From assembly GCA_023265315.1 (NCBI GenBank), contig JAHFUA010000009.1:1443-43916 (forward strand): 42,474 nucleotides of DNA, given 5' to 3'. Source of the DNA: Acidobacteriota bacterium (GTDB lineage Bacteria > Acidobacteriota > Terriglobia > Terriglobales > Acidobacteriaceae). Each line of letters starts with the position of its first letter. Positions within the stretch are counted from its first letter, which is position 1. Position numbers and translations under genes: made by a program. The notes beneath the pieces were generated by a model that saw only the letters and a list, made by a program, of their open reading frames with translations, made no database searches and was not told where the DNA came from. Of the stretch, positions 33,041-41,613 are shown piece by piece.

Positions 33041-34195
33041 ATGTTCGCTTCCCGCACTGGATGGGCGCTCGCGCCCAACCGCTTCTCCGCTGCGCTCGAG
33101 CGCCATGGCGCTGCGGGCAGGGAAGCGCTCGACCTCACGGAGTCCAACCCCACGTGCTGTGGGTTCGCTTACGATCCGGGGTTGCTTTCCACGCTCGCGG
33201 ACCGGCGCGGCCTCGCCTACGATCCCCATCCCAAGGGCCTGCGCGCCGCGCGGGAAGCGGTTTGCGGCTATTACCAGCAGCACGGTGCGAAAGTTGACCC
33301 GGAACAGGTCATCCTCACCGCCAGCACCAGCGAGGGATACAGCTTCATCTTCCGCCTGCTGTGCGAACCCGGTGACGGGGTGCTGGTGCCTGCGCCCAGC
33401 TATCCGCTCTTTGAGTTCCTGGCTTCGATCCAGGACGTGAAGCTGGTCTCCTATCCGCTGATCTACGACCACGGATGGCAGATCGATCTGCACTCCCTCT
33501 CGGAGGCGCTGACCACGCGCACACGCGCCATCCTGGTGGTTCATCCCAACAACCCCACCAGCTCGTTCGTAAAGCCGGCAGAGATGGAGATCGTGCATTC
33601 AATCTGCCAGGAGCGAGAGCTGGCGCTGGTGGCCGACGAGGTGTTTCTGGACTACGCGCACGACGGCCTCGCCCGTCCGAGCTTCGCCCGCCCGCGCCAG
33701 GCGCTGACCTTCACCCTGAGCGGGATTTCGAAGATCTGCGCCCTGCCGCAGATGAAGCTGGCCTGGATCGTCACCAGCGGCGCACCCGAACTGGCGCGAG
33801 AAGCAATGGCCCGACTGGAGGTCATCGCCGACACTTACCTGTCGCTCAGCACGCCGGTGCAACTCGCGCTACCGGAGTTCCTGGCGCGGCGCGAAGGCAT
33901 CCAGCGGCAGGTGAAGGAACGTGTGGCAGCCAATTTGGCAGAGCTCGATCGGCAGCTCGCGGAAAAAGAATCAGTCCGGCGGCTTGATATTGAGGGCGGA
34001 TGGTATGCCGTCTTGCGCGTGCCGGCGACGCGCCCCGATGAAGAGCTCGCAATCGACTTGTTGGAGCAGCACTCGGTGATTGTCCATCCCGGACATTTTT
34101 ATGATTTTCCAAGAGAAGGACATTTGGTGGTAAGTCTGATCACGCTGGCGGATGTGTTTGCCGAGGGAATAAGGCGGGTGATGGGGAACTTCTAG
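33041..34195 (+). CDS. PLP-dependent class I/II aminotransferase
   Basis: The 384-residue fold-type I enzyme has ASTSEGYSFIF for the phosphate cup, HPNNPTS (168-174), DE at 199-200 in VADEVFLDYA, and the Schiff-base lysine K231 in LSGISKICALPQMK. It resembles alanine/aspartate aminotransferase subfamily I. The substrate arginine region lies near the end (SLITLADVF), where the usual RLSF-type arginine is not obvious, so the amino-acid substrate cannot be named. It lies 79 bases after the glycosyltransferase on the same strand and may be independent of the glycan genes. Confidence 0.9.
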   Translation: MFASRTGWALAPNRFSAALERHGAAGREALDLTESNPTCCGFAYDPGLLSTLADRRGLAYDPHPKGLRAAREAVCGYYQQHGAKVDPEQVILTASTSEGYSFIFRLLCEPGDGVLVPAPSYPLFEFLASIQDVKLVSYPLIYDHGWQIDLHSLSEALTTRTRAILVVHPNNPTSSFVKPAEMEIVHSICQERELALVADEVFLDYAHDGLARPSFARPRQALTFTLSGISKICALPQMKLAWIVTSGAPELAREAMARLEVIADTYLSLSTPVQLALPEFLARREGIQRQVKERVAANLAELDRQLAEKESVRRLDIEGGWYAVLRVPATRPDEELAIDLLEQHSVIVHPGHFYDFPREGHLVVSLITLADVFAEGIRRVMGNF

Positions 34196-34220
34196 TTTTC
34201 GGAGTTTCGGCGTCTGTCGA

Positions 34221-34241
34221 GAAACCTGAAACGTGAAACGA
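34221..34241. repeat. Three GAAACGT-type heptamers
   Basis: GAAACCT, GAAACGT and GAAACGA follow one another without spacers in the 48-base gap between the convergent aminotransferase and hydrolase genes. This is a short member of the 7-nt-period arrays. Confidence 0.55.
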
Positions 34242-34243
34242 AT

Positions 34244-34885
34244 TCACTCACTATAGCGCCCGAGGATGAAGGGGTTCGTCTCCCGCTCTTCGCCGATGGT
34301 AGTCAGCGGGCCGTGGCCGGGGACTACCACCGTCTCGTCGGGCAATGACATCACCGGCCCTTTCAGCGAGTGCATGATCTTCTTGAAGTTGCCGCCGGGC
34401 AGGTCGGTGCGGCCGATGCTGCCGGCGAACAGCGTGTCGCCGGCGATCAGTTTCTGCTGGGGAGCGAAATACAGACAGACGCTGCCTTCGGTGTGGCCGG
34501 GGGTGTGCATCACCTCCGCTTTCAGGTCCGCGACGCCCACCACATCGCCCGCGGAGAGGTTCTGGTCGATATCGATTTTCCCCGGAGGCGCCATGCCCAG
34601 CCAGGCCGCCACCTGGTCCGCCGTCTTCAGCAGGTCGTAGTCGTTCTGGTTGAGCAGGACGGGAGCGCCGGTCAGCCGCTTCAGCTTCATGGCCCCGCCC
34701 ACGTGGTCGAGGTGGCCGTGGGTCACGACAATCTGCTTCACCGTTAGGCCGTGGCGGCGGACGATAGCCATGATCTCGTCGATCTCATCGCCGGGATCGA
34801 TGACCATGGCTTCGCGGGTCGTCTCATCGCCGATCACGTAACAGTTGCACGCCAGCGGCCCGACGGGAAGGATTTCGTGGATCAT
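34244..34885 (-). CDS. Metallo-beta-lactamase-fold hydrolase, glyoxalase II-like
   Basis: The 213-residue protein has the metal-binding HxHxDH motif (THGHLDH, residues 55-61), a second ligand in MHTPGHTEGSVCLY, the bridging aspartate in AGDTLFAGSIGRTDLPGG and a final histidine in PGHGPLTTIGEE. Its short length and this last motif fit the YcbL/glyoxalase II-like group that hydrolyses thioesters such as S-lactoylglutathione. It lacks the longer C-terminal domain of classical glyoxalase II. It is downstream of secG, separated only by heptamer repeats that also replace any ribosome-binding site. Confidence 0.9.
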   Translation of the reverse strand: MIHEILPVGPLACNCYVIGDETTREAMVIDPGDEIDEIMAIVRRHGLTVKQIVVTHGHLDHVGGAMKLKRLTGAPVLLNQNDYDLLKTADQVAAWLGMAPPGKIDIDQNLSAGDVVGVADLKAEVMHTPGHTEGSVCLYFAPQQKLIAGDTLFAGSIGRTDLPGGNFKKIMHSLKGPVMSLPDETVVVPGHGPLTTIGEERETNPFILGRYSE

Positions 34886-34909
34886 AAGTCAGTCGCCAGT
34901 AGCCAGTTA
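34886..34909. repeat. Heptamer array joining the secG stop and hydrolase start
   Basis: On the minus strand AACTGGC, TACTGGC and GACTGAC run in register and end TT just before the ATG at 34885. The secG TAA stop (34909-34907) is part of the first unit. The unit matches that before pit (CTGGCAA, CTGACAA), also ending TT-ATG. Confidence 0.7.
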
Positions 34910-35242
34910 TTTCGGCGCCGTCGGCGGCGGTTCGGGCTGGGGCGCCTGCGCGGGCTGGCTCTTGGTCTGGCTGGGCTTGATGTTGCCCAACACCGAGCCG
35001 CCGGTCGAGCGGCGGGAGGCGATGATCGACAGCGTGATCGAAGTGATCATGAAGAGGATGGCCGACCAGGTGGTGGCGCGCGTCAGCACCGTGGCCGAAC
35101 CGCGCGGGCCGAAGGCGGTCTGGCTGCCCATGCCGCCGAAAGCTGCGGCCACGTCGGCGCCGCGCCCGCTTTGCAGCAGCACCACGATGATCAAAAAAAC
35201 GCATATCAGGACGTGAATAACGGTAAGAGCTACAACCCACAT
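34907..35242 (-). CDS. secG: SecG, protein-export channel subunit
   Basis: The 111-residue protein has two membrane helices (residues about 2-22 and 54-73) separated by the conserved loop [27 protein letters not shown], the SecG signature; SecG stimulates SecYEG translocation. A proline- and glutamine-rich hydrophilic tail follows ([20 protein letters not shown]). The ATG at 35242 is chosen; the open frame further upstream is an artefact of tRNA-Leu(GAG), which lies 64 bases ahead. Several bacteria keep secG near tpiA and a tRNA-Leu, as here. Confidence 0.93.
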   Translation of the reverse strand: MWVVALTVIHVLICVFLIIVVLLQSGRGADVAAAFGGMGSQTAFGPRGSATVLTRATTWSAILFMITSITLSIIASRRSTGGSVLGNIKPSQTKSQPAQAPQPEPPPTAPK

Positions 35243-35306
35243 GCCGGATTCAGATTGGGGCGCGCCTGGCGCCCGTGCCTTTCTTCTAGATTTGCGGAGC
35301 ATCGGA

Positions 35307-35391
35307 TGGTGCGGAAGGCGGGACTTGAACCCGCATGCCTTTCGGCGCCACCCCCTCAAGATGGTGTGTCTGCCAATTCCACCACTTCCGC
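35307..35391 (-). tRNA. tRNA-Leu (anticodon GAG)
   Basis: This is an 85-base class II tRNA with CCA encoded (35309-35307). The acceptor stem GCGGAAG (35391-35385) pairs with CTTCCGC (35317-35311). Stem CCATC and GGTGG flank the loop TTGAGGG, giving anticodon GAG. The variable arm is GGCGCCGAAAGGC-like and the T-loop GGTTCAAGTCC is normal. Another register would read UGA, but it leaves an A-G mismatch in the stem and the body is leucine-like. Confidence 0.93.
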
Positions 35392-35449
35392 AGTCGGTTA
35401 ACAACTCCCCGCGTGCGCGAATTCCGCGCCTTTCGTTGAGGGCACCGCC

Positions 35450-35458
35450 ATTATATCA
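35450..35458 (-). promoter_or_regulatory. Extended -10 promoter for tRNA-Leu(GAG)
   Basis: The minus strand reads TGATATAAT (35458-35450), an extended -10 with a perfect TATAAT, and no convincing -35. Transcription would begin near 35443, some 50 bases before the tRNA, and could continue into secG. Confidence 0.6.
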
Positions 35459-35555
35459 GGGCATTGTGCAGAGAAGCAGCCTGCTGGATTGCTGCGCTCA
35501 GGATCGCTCGCGCCCGTTAGCGCAGAGGCACGGAGGATGCAAACTGGGTTGAAGG

Positions 35556-35679
35556 TGTCATCCTTCGCGAGCCGAAGGCGAGCGGAGGATCCAGCGAGAA
35601 AGCTTTCACCGCCAGACCCGGTTGCGCAGACGACCTCGCCAGATTCTCCCGCCTCCCTTTGGTCGGCGGAAGCATGACA
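35556..35679. repeat. TGTCAT/ATGACA inverted-repeat element, copy B
   Basis: This 124-base element shares both ends with copy A at 11477-11601 (TGTCATCCTTCGCGAGCC at the left, CCTTTGGTCGGCGGAAG near the right) but has a different middle. It lies in the gene-poor gap between tRNA-Leu(GAG) and tpiA. Confidence 0.85.
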
Positions 35680-35732
35680 TTCAGCCGAGAGAGCGGTCGA
35701 AGCCGCGCTCGTTTAACCTTCGAAATAGGGAA

Positions 35733-35921
35733 TCATTTCCCCGGCCACTGGCAGCCATGCTCAGCTCTATGGTCGAGGAGCCGGAGCAGCGCCGATAATT
35801 CTTGCTCACATAACTCCTCGCCCCGCTCGTGTGTCAATCAGTCCTGTGGAGCTAGACGGGTTTGTTCCTCGCGGCTCCGCACAAACCTGCATTTTAGCTC
35901 GTTATAGGTTTCACAGGTCAT
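35733..35921 (-). pseudogene. Possible small gene interrupted by one in-frame TGA
   Basis: Reading leftward from an ATG at 35921, 27 codons (MTCETYNELKCRF, then VRSREEQTRLAPQD) end at TGA (35840-35838). The same frame then stays open for 34 more codons (LTHERGEELCEQELSALLRL, ending HGCQWPGK) to a second TGA at 35733. Both parts look like one short charged helical protein of about 62 residues. The ATG is 18 bases after the tpiA stop, so it could be the end of that operon. A nonsense mutation, two tiny peptides or chance are all possible. I know no family for it. Confidence 0.35.
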
Positions 35922-35938
35922 AGCAACCCCAGCCCGTG

Positions 35939-36691
<753 letters not shown>

Positions 36692-36694
36692 TCG

Positions 36695-37249
36695 TCACCT
36701 CGTGTTCAGAACCTGGGAATAAGTTTGGAAGGCAGCGTCATCGAAGGCGACAAAGCGAACTGTGTTGACGTTCTTCGCGCGGGGGAGAGCCTCGCGAACC
36801 GCCCGGACGGCCACCTGGCTGGCGTCGGCCAGCGGGTAGCCGAAGATGCCGGTCGAGATCGCCGGGAAGGCGATCGACTTGAGCCCAAGCTCGTCGGCCA
36901 CGCGGATGGACTCGCGATAGGCGCTGGCCAGCGCTTCCGGCTCGCCGCTCGACCCGCCGGACCAGACCGGACCCACGGTATGGATCACATAGCGCGCCGG
37001 CAAGCGGCCGCCGCTGGTCGCCACCGCTTGTCCGGTCGCGACGCGGCCGCGCTCGGCACGCAGCTTGCGGCACTCTTCCGCGAGCGATGGACCGGCGGCG
37101 CGGTGGATGGCGCCACAGACACCGCCGCCCGGCAGCAGCTCGGAATTGGCCGCGTTGACGATGGCGTCGGTGGTCTCGCGGGTGATGTCGCCCTGGACGA
37201 GTTCAATCGTTTTGTCGGGCGCGAGCGCAATGCAGATCGGGGCATTCAT
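36695..37249 (-). CDS. Macrodomain ADP-ribose (O-acetyl-ADP-ribose) hydrolase-like protein
   Basis: The 184-residue protein is a complete macrodomain: VQGDITRETTDAIVNAANSELLPGGGVCGAIHRAAG, YVIHTVGPVW and FPAISTGIFGYPLADAS. The NAAN asparagines and GGGV(C/D)GAIH loop match the MacroD/YmdB group that removes ADP-ribose from proteins or deacetylates O-acetyl-ADP-ribose. The aspartate commonly following GGGV is cysteine here. The chosen ATG at 37249 avoids 23 extra residues that come from repeat DNA. It sits between pgk and tpiA, three bases from the latter, so it is co-translated with glycolytic enzymes. Confidence 0.92.
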   Translation of the reverse strand: MNAPICIALAPDKTIELVQGDITRETTDAIVNAANSELLPGGGVCGAIHRAAGPSLAEECRKLRAERGRVATGQAVATSGGRLPARYVIHTVGPVWSGGSSGEPEALASAYRESIRVADELGLKSIAFPAISTGIFGYPLADASQVAVRAVREALPRAKNVNTVRFVAFDDAAFQTYSQVLNTR

Positions 37250-37272
37250 GCAGGCATGAGACGGAAATACAT

Positions 37273-37368
37273 AGATCCCTCGTTTGCCCTCCCTTCGCAA
37301 GCTCAGGTCGGGCTGCACTCGGGATGACCCTCTTACAGAAGCACTGACTCCTGCCCTCTGACTCCCGA
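37273..37368. repeat. Partial TGTCAT-type repeat plus heptamer array after pgk
   Basis: From 37273, AGATCCCTCG is matched by CTCGGGATGAC at about 37318-37328, a shortened relative of the long inverted elements. Then 37341-37368 holds four heptamers (minus strand TCGGGAG, TCAGAGG, GCAGGAG, TCAGTGC) that start directly after the pgk stop codon. Confidence 0.6.
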
Positions 37369-38580
37369 CTACTTATTGGTCAGCGCTTCCACTCCCGGCA
37401 GCTTCTTGCCTTCCAGAAACTCCAGGGATGCACCGCCGCCGGTGGAGATATGCGTGATCCTGTCGGCCACGCCGGCCTTATGCACGGCGGAAACCGAGTC
37501 GCCGCCGCCGACGATCGAAATCGCCGGGCGGTTGGCCGCCACGGCGCGCGCGATGGCGTAGGTGCCGTGGGCGAACGGCTCCTGCTCGAAGACACCCATC
37601 GGTCCGTTCCACACGATGGTGCTGGCGTTCTCGATCTGCCCGGAGAACAGCGTCACCGTCTTGGGCCCGATGTCGAGGCCCATCTGCCCGGCCGGGATAG
37701 CGTGCCCTTCGGTGACGATGTGAGTCCTGGCGTCAGGCGTGATCTTGGCGGCGACCACGTGATCCACCGGCAGCAGGAATTTGATGCCGCGCGCCTTGGC
37801 CTGGCCGAGTAGTTTGTGGGCGAGGCCGAGTTTGTCGTTTTCGACCAGTGAATTGCCGATCTCCATCCCACGAGCCTTCAGAAAGGTGTAAGCCATGCCG
37901 CCGCCGATCAGCAGCGTGTCCACTTTGTCGATGAGGTTCTGGATAACAGGGATCTTGTCGCTGACCTTGGCCCCGCCCAGGATGGCAACGAATGGCCGGC
38001 CGGGATGGTGCAGCACCCGGCCGAGATAATCGAGCTCCTTCTGCATGAGCAGCCCGGCGGCCGATTTCTTGACGAACCTGGTGATGCCCACGGTGGAAGC
38101 GTGCGCGCGGTGCGCTGTGCCGAAGGCGTCGTTCACGTAGCAGTCGGCCAGCTTGGCAAGCTCGCGCGAAAAGTGCTCGTCGTTGGCTTCTTCCTCCGGG
38201 TGGAAGCGCAAGTTCTCCAGCAGCAGCGTCTGGCCTTTCTCCAGCTTCGAGGCCATTTCTTCCGCCTGCATGCCGATGCAGTCGGGCGCGAAGCCCACGT
38301 TGATGCCGCGCCGGATGCGCTCGTCCAACAGGTTGCGCAGGCGCTCCGCCGCCGGCTTGAGGCTCATCTTGGGGTTGGGTTTGCCCTGGGGACGGCCGAG
38401 ATGGGAGGCCAGCACCAGCCGCGCGTGATGGCGGACGGCATATTCGATGGTGGGGAGCGTTTCAACGATGCGGGTGTCGTCCATGACGCGGCCGCCGTCG
38501 TCCAGCGGAACGTTGAAGTCCACGCGCATGAACACACGCTTGCCCTCGAGGTCGAGGTCACGGATGGAAAGCTTGCTCAT
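37369..38580 (-). CDS. pgk: Phosphoglycerate kinase
   Basis: PGK makes ATP from 1,3-bisphosphoglycerate. The 403-residue protein has [16 protein letters not shown] at the N-terminus with substrate-binding arginine and aspartate, [31 protein letters not shown] and, in the nucleotide domain, [23 protein letters not shown] and VGGGDSV. The GTAHR version of the usual GTAHR/GVAHR loop is intact. The ATG at 38580 ([11 protein letters not shown]) gives the usual length; upstream residues in frame are read from the gapA end. It is 26 bases after gapA in the same orientation. Confidence 0.97.
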   Translation of the reverse strand: MSKLSIRDLDLEGKRVFMRVDFNVPLDDGGRVMDDTRIVETLPTIEYAVRHHARLVLASHLGRPQGKPNPKMSLKPAAERLRNLLDERIRRGINVGFAPDCIGMQAEEMASKLEKGQTLLLENLRFHPEEEANDEHFSRELAKLADCYVNDAFGTAHRAHASTVGITRFVKKSAAGLLMQKELDYLGRVLHHPGRPFVAILGGAKVSDKIPVIQNLIDKVDTLLIGGGMAYTFLKARGMEIGNSLVENDKLGLAHKLLGQAKARGIKFLLPVDHVVAAKITPDARTHIVTEGHAIPAGQMGLDIGPKTVTLFSGQIENASTIVWNGPMGVFEQEPFAHGTYAIARAVAANRPAISIVGGGDSVSAVHKAGVADRITHISTGGGASLEFLEGKKLPGVEALTNK

Positions 38581-38606
38581 GAGGCCGACGACCTTATCCC
38601 AATTTC

Positions 38607-39617
38607 CTACAACCCCTTGCTGCCCAGGTAGTTGATGAGGTCGCGCACCCGGCAGGAGTAGCCCCACTCATTGTCGTACCAGGAGATGACCTTCACACAG
38701 TTGCCGGCGACCACGCGGGTCATGGGCGCATCCACGATCGAGGAGCGGGAATCGCCGCGGAAGTCCACCGAAACCAGCTCCTCTTCTTCATAGCCGAGAT
38801 ACGACGCCAAGCGGCCGCTCTGCGAGGCCTTCTTCATAGCCGCGTTCACTTCTTCCGCCGAGGTCTTCTTGTCTACGAACGCCACCAGATCCACCACCGA
38901 CACATTGGGCGTGGGCACGCGCATCGCGAAGCCGTCCAGCTTGCCTTTCAGCTCCGGAATCACCAGGTGCACCGCCTTAGCGGCGCCGGTGCTGGTAGGG
39001 ATCATGGAGACCGCGGCCGCCCGCGCGCGCCGCAAGTCCTTGTGCGGGAAATCGAGAATCACCTGGTCGTTGGTGTAGGAGTGGATGGTGGTCATGGTCC
39101 CGCTGTGGATGGTGAAGTTGTCGTGCACCACCTTGGCGATCGGCGCCAGGCAATTGGTGGTGCAGGAGGCATTGGAGATGATGTGGTGCCTGGCGGGATC
39201 GTACTTGTCCTCGTTCACGCCCAGTACGATGGTGATGTCCTCGTTCTTCGCCGGAGCGGAGATGATCACCTTCTTGACCGGGCCGCGCAGGTGCTTCTTG
39301 GCGTCTTCGGCGTTGGTGAAGCGGCCGGTGGATTCCACCACCACCTGCGCCCCCATCGACCCCCAGTCCAGCTTCGCCGGATCTTTTTCCGAGAAAACAC
39401 GAATGTTGCGGCCGTCCACCTGGATGCAGTCCTGGGCGTGCGTGATCTTGTTGGGCAGGTTGCCGAGGATCGAGTCGTACTTGAGAAGATGCGCCAGCGT
39501 CTTGGGGTCGGTGAGGTCGTTGACGGCGACGAATTCCAGGTTCGTGTCGTTCAGCGAGGCGCGCAGGATGTTGCGCCCGATGCGGCCGAACCCGTTGATG
39601 CCTACTTTGATGGCCAT
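38607..39617 (-). CDS. gapA: Glyceraldehyde-3-phosphate dehydrogenase
   Basis: GAPDH oxidises glyceraldehyde 3-phosphate with NAD and phosphate. The 336-residue protein opens [19 protein letters not shown], carries the catalytic C152 in [12 protein letters not shown], the base histidine in the TIHSYTND segment, the S-loop [20 protein letters not shown] and the end [13 protein letters not shown]. Aspartate 34 after VAVND is usual for NAD preference. The ATG at 39617 has GGAGGAAA ahead, the clearest ribosome-binding site in the region. It heads the gapA-pgk-macrodomain-tpiA series. Confidence 0.97.
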   Translation of the reverse strand: MAIKVGINGFGRIGRNILRASLNDTNLEFVAVNDLTDPKTLAHLLKYDSILGNLPNKITHAQDCIQVDGRNIRVFSEKDPAKLDWGSMGAQVVVESTGRFTNAEDAKKHLRGPVKKVIISAPAKNEDITIVLGVNEDKYDPARHHIISNASCTTNCLAPIAKVVHDNFTIHSGTMTTIHSYTNDQVILDFPHKDLRRARAAAVSMIPTSTGAAKAVHLVIPELKGKLDGFAMRVPTPNVSVVDLVAFVDKKTSAEEVNAAMKKASQSGRLASYLGYEEEELVSVDFRGDSRSSIVDAPMTRVVAGNCVKVISWYDNEWGYSCRVRDLINYLGSKGL

Positions 39618-39680
39618 GTTTCCTCCGGAGTGTGAACAGAAGATCGGAAGAGCTGGGATGCAAACTTGAAATGCTAGCAT

Positions 39681-39857
39681 AAAATCGCTCTCGGCTTTTT
39701 GACTGTTGAAAATCGCTCTCGGCTTTTGGCTCTTGGCTCTTGGCTTTTGGGCAGGGTAGACGAGGGAGATTGCATCCCTGCTTCCGGGCAGCCGGAGTTT
39801 GACGAAGAAGAAGCCAAAAGCTAACAGCCAAGAGCTAAGAGCCAATAGCCAAGAGCT
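39681..39857. repeat. Direct and inverted heptamer arrays between gapA and the kinase gene
   Basis: AAAATCGCTCTCGGCTTTT occurs at 39681-39699 and again at 39709-39727. GGCTCTT-type heptamers continue to 39750, and from 39811 to 39857 the complementary series runs in register (GCCAAAA, GCTAACA, GCCAAGA, GCTAAGA, GCCAATA, GCCAAGA). The two arrays face each other across about 60 bases and together occupy most of the 264-base gap between divergent genes. Confidence 0.85.
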
Positions 39858-39881
39858 GCCTTTTTGTGTTACACACGCAGC

Positions 39882-40682
39882 ATGCGGAAATGGATGAAAG
39901 ATCGTTTGCGCCGCCGCAAACGTAAGCCTCCCGCTGCTGTTGAATCGGAATCAACCGGCAAGGTAGGGCAGAAACGCCCTGGCGGCGAGGCCAGGCCGCT
40001 CCAGCCGGACTACTTGGAAGCCTTCGAGGCCGAGAAAGCCGTGGTACGGGAGCCACCGGCGCCACCACCACCACCTCCGCCTTCCCTCAGGCTCCCCAAG
40101 CCCAAGATCGAAGTCGAAGTGCAGCCGGAATCCCCGGCCATGCCGCCGGCGCCGGCGTCGGAAGCCATCGGACATGCGCCGCAGAGGAAGCCCCGAGGCG
40201 TGGTGGTGCTGGCCATCGGTCTGCCCGGATCGGGAAAGACCACCTGGTTCCGCCGCCGCGGGGTCACCCCGCTGTCCAGCGACCTGCTGCGCAGCGTGCT
40301 GTTCGACGACGTGGAGGAGCAGCGCTACCAGGGGCTGGTCTTCTCTACGCTGCGTTCCCTGCTGCGCGCCCGACTCATCGCCCGCATGCCGTGGAACTAC
40401 GTGGACGCGACCAACCTCTCCCCGCGCGAGCGCCGGCAGTGGATCCACATGGCCCGGGGGCTAGGCTACGAGGTGCACGCCGTCTTTTTCGATGTCCCGC
40501 TGGAGGTCTGCCTGGAGCGCAACCGCCGCCGCGATCGCATCGTTCCTGAGGACGTAATGCGGCGCATGGCCGCCAAGCTCCGCCAGCCCAAGTTCGAAGA
40601 AGGTTTCAGCAAGATCGTGGTGGTGCGGGTGAAGAGAAAGGATGGCGAGGGCGGCGAGGCAGGAGCTTCCGACGCCGGGTAG
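39882..40682 (+). CDS. P-loop kinase-like ATPase with basic and proline-rich N-terminus
   Basis: The 266-residue protein starts with a strongly basic helix ([15 protein letters not shown]), then about 90 residues of low-complexity acidic and proline-rich linker with eight consecutive prolines at 59-67 region. The C-terminal domain (residues 105-255) is an AAA_33/polynucleotide-kinase-like fold: Walker [40 protein letters not shown] and the lid arginines ERNRRRDR. Relatives phosphorylate nucleic acids or small molecules; the substrate cannot be told. The frame opens at a TTG at 39864, but the ATG at 39882 is preferred. No ribosome-binding site is evident. Confidence 0.85.
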   Translation: MRKWMKDRLRRRKRKPPAAVESESTGKVGQKRPGGEARPLQPDYLEAFEAEKAVVREPPAPPPPPPPSLRLPKPKIEVEVQPESPAMPPAPASEAIGHAPQRKPRGVVVLAIGLPGSGKTTWFRRRGVTPLSSDLLRSVLFDDVEEQRYQGLVFSTLRSLLRARLIARMPWNYVDATNLSPRERRQWIHMARGLGYEVHAVFFDVPLEVCLERNRRRDRIVPEDVMRRMAAKLRQPKFEEGFSKIVVVRVKRKDGEGGEAGASDAG

Positions 40683-40731
40683 GCAGCCAAGGCTCGTCCC
40701 ACGTTGCAAGGCCGCCGCCTCTCGTTGGTCA

Positions 40732-41334
40732 TCACTTCAGGTACTGCAGCATCTCCTTGAAGGCGGGGCCGCTGGAGGTGTGCAGCAGCTCGTAGATCAT
40801 CATTTCCGTCGAGGAGATGACGGCGCCGGCGGCGCGCATGCGGTCCAGGCCGATCTTCCAGTTCCACTCCGTGCGCGAACTGACGGCGTCCGAGGCCACG
40901 TGGACGATGTAGCCGCTGTTCAGCGCTCCCAGCGCCGTCTGCATGACGCAGATGTGCGATTCCATGCCGCACACCAGCAGGGTGTTGCGGTTGCCGGGTA
41001 GCGACTTCACGCGCGCGCAGTAGGCGTCGTTGTTGAAGCAGCCGAACTCGATCTTCTCCAGCGGCGTAACGTTGGGCAGGAGCGAGGCGATCTCCGGGAT
41101 GGTCGGGCCCAATCCCTTGGAGTACTGGGTGGAGAGCAGCACCGGGAGGTCGAGGATCTTGGCCAGCCGGATCAGCAACTGCGAGTTGCGCACCATCCGC
41201 TCCTTCTCGAAGATGGGCGGCAGCAGTTTCTCTTGGATGTCCACCACGGACAACGCGCAGTGGCGCGCCTCGAGCGGAGTGCGGGCGATCTCGGCGGCGT
41301 CCGCCGGCAGAATTGGGGTTGCGGTAGATGCCAT
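40732..41334 (-). CDS. Isochorismatase-family cysteine hydrolase
   Basis: The 200-residue protein has the catalytic triad expected for the family: D32 in LSVVDIQEKLL, a lysine in LEKIEFGCF (about residue 94) and nucleophile C129 in VCGMESHICV. YcaC-like and nicotinamidase-like members share this layout; the zinc-ligand set of nicotinamidases is not evident, and the short loop favours a YcaC-type hydrolase of unknown substrate. The ATG at 41334 has GGAGG four bases ahead, better than an in-frame start at 41352. It converges with the kinase gene. Confidence 0.9.
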   Translation of the reverse strand: MASTATPILPADAAEIARTPLEARHCALSVVDIQEKLLPPIFEKERMVRNSQLLIRLAKILDLPVLLSTQYSKGLGPTIPEIASLLPNVTPLEKIEFGCFNNDAYCARVKSLPGNRNTLLVCGMESHICVMQTALGALNSGYIVHVASDAVSSRTEWNWKIGLDRMRAAGAVISSTEMMIYELLHTSSGPAFKEMLQYLK

Positions 41335-41463
41335 GGCGCCTCCTGATAGCAAATAGCGGTTGGAGGCTCCATTCTACGCGCGAGTGGCGCGTCGAGCATA
41401 ACAAACCGGGAACCGTGGCCATAACGGGAACTCTGGCGGTCTGGGTCCGCCGCGGCGCTCGGG

Positions 41464-41492
41464 TTGACCGCATCGTGGCAGGGAAATAGAAT
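41464..41492 (+). promoter_or_regulatory. Sigma70-type promoter of tRNA-Gln
   Basis: TTGACC (41464-41469) and TAGAAT (41487-41492) are spaced by 17 bases. Transcription would start near 41499, about 40 bases before the tRNA. Confidence 0.7.
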
Positions 41493-41539
41493 CACAGATG
41501 GCGTTCCGCGCACTGGCGAGGCCATTCTCGCCGTTCCGC

Positions 41540-41613
41540 TGCCCCCTCGTTCAATGGTAGGACAGCTGACTCTGGATCAGCATATCGGGGTTCGAATCCC
41601 TGGGGGGCAGCCA
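41540..41613 (+). tRNA. tRNA-Gln (anticodon CUG)
   Basis: This is a 74-base tRNA with CCA encoded (41611-41613). The acceptor stem TGCCCCC pairs with GGGGGCA, the anticodon loop is CTCTGGA between GCTGA and TCAGC, and the T-loop GGTTCGAATCC is regular. A recombinase gene ends 16 bases downstream, so the 3' end is probably an attachment site, but the tRNA itself is intact. Confidence 0.97.

Noticed and set aside
35307-35391. tRNA-Ser (anticodon UGA) reading of this tRNA
   Set aside because: That register gives a mismatched anticodon stem, while the GAG register pairs fully and the D-arm and acceptor fit leucine tRNAs.
35243-35404. A 54-residue N-terminal extension of SecG
   Set aside because: It would be translated from tRNA-Leu(GAG); the ATG at 35242 gives a normal SecG.
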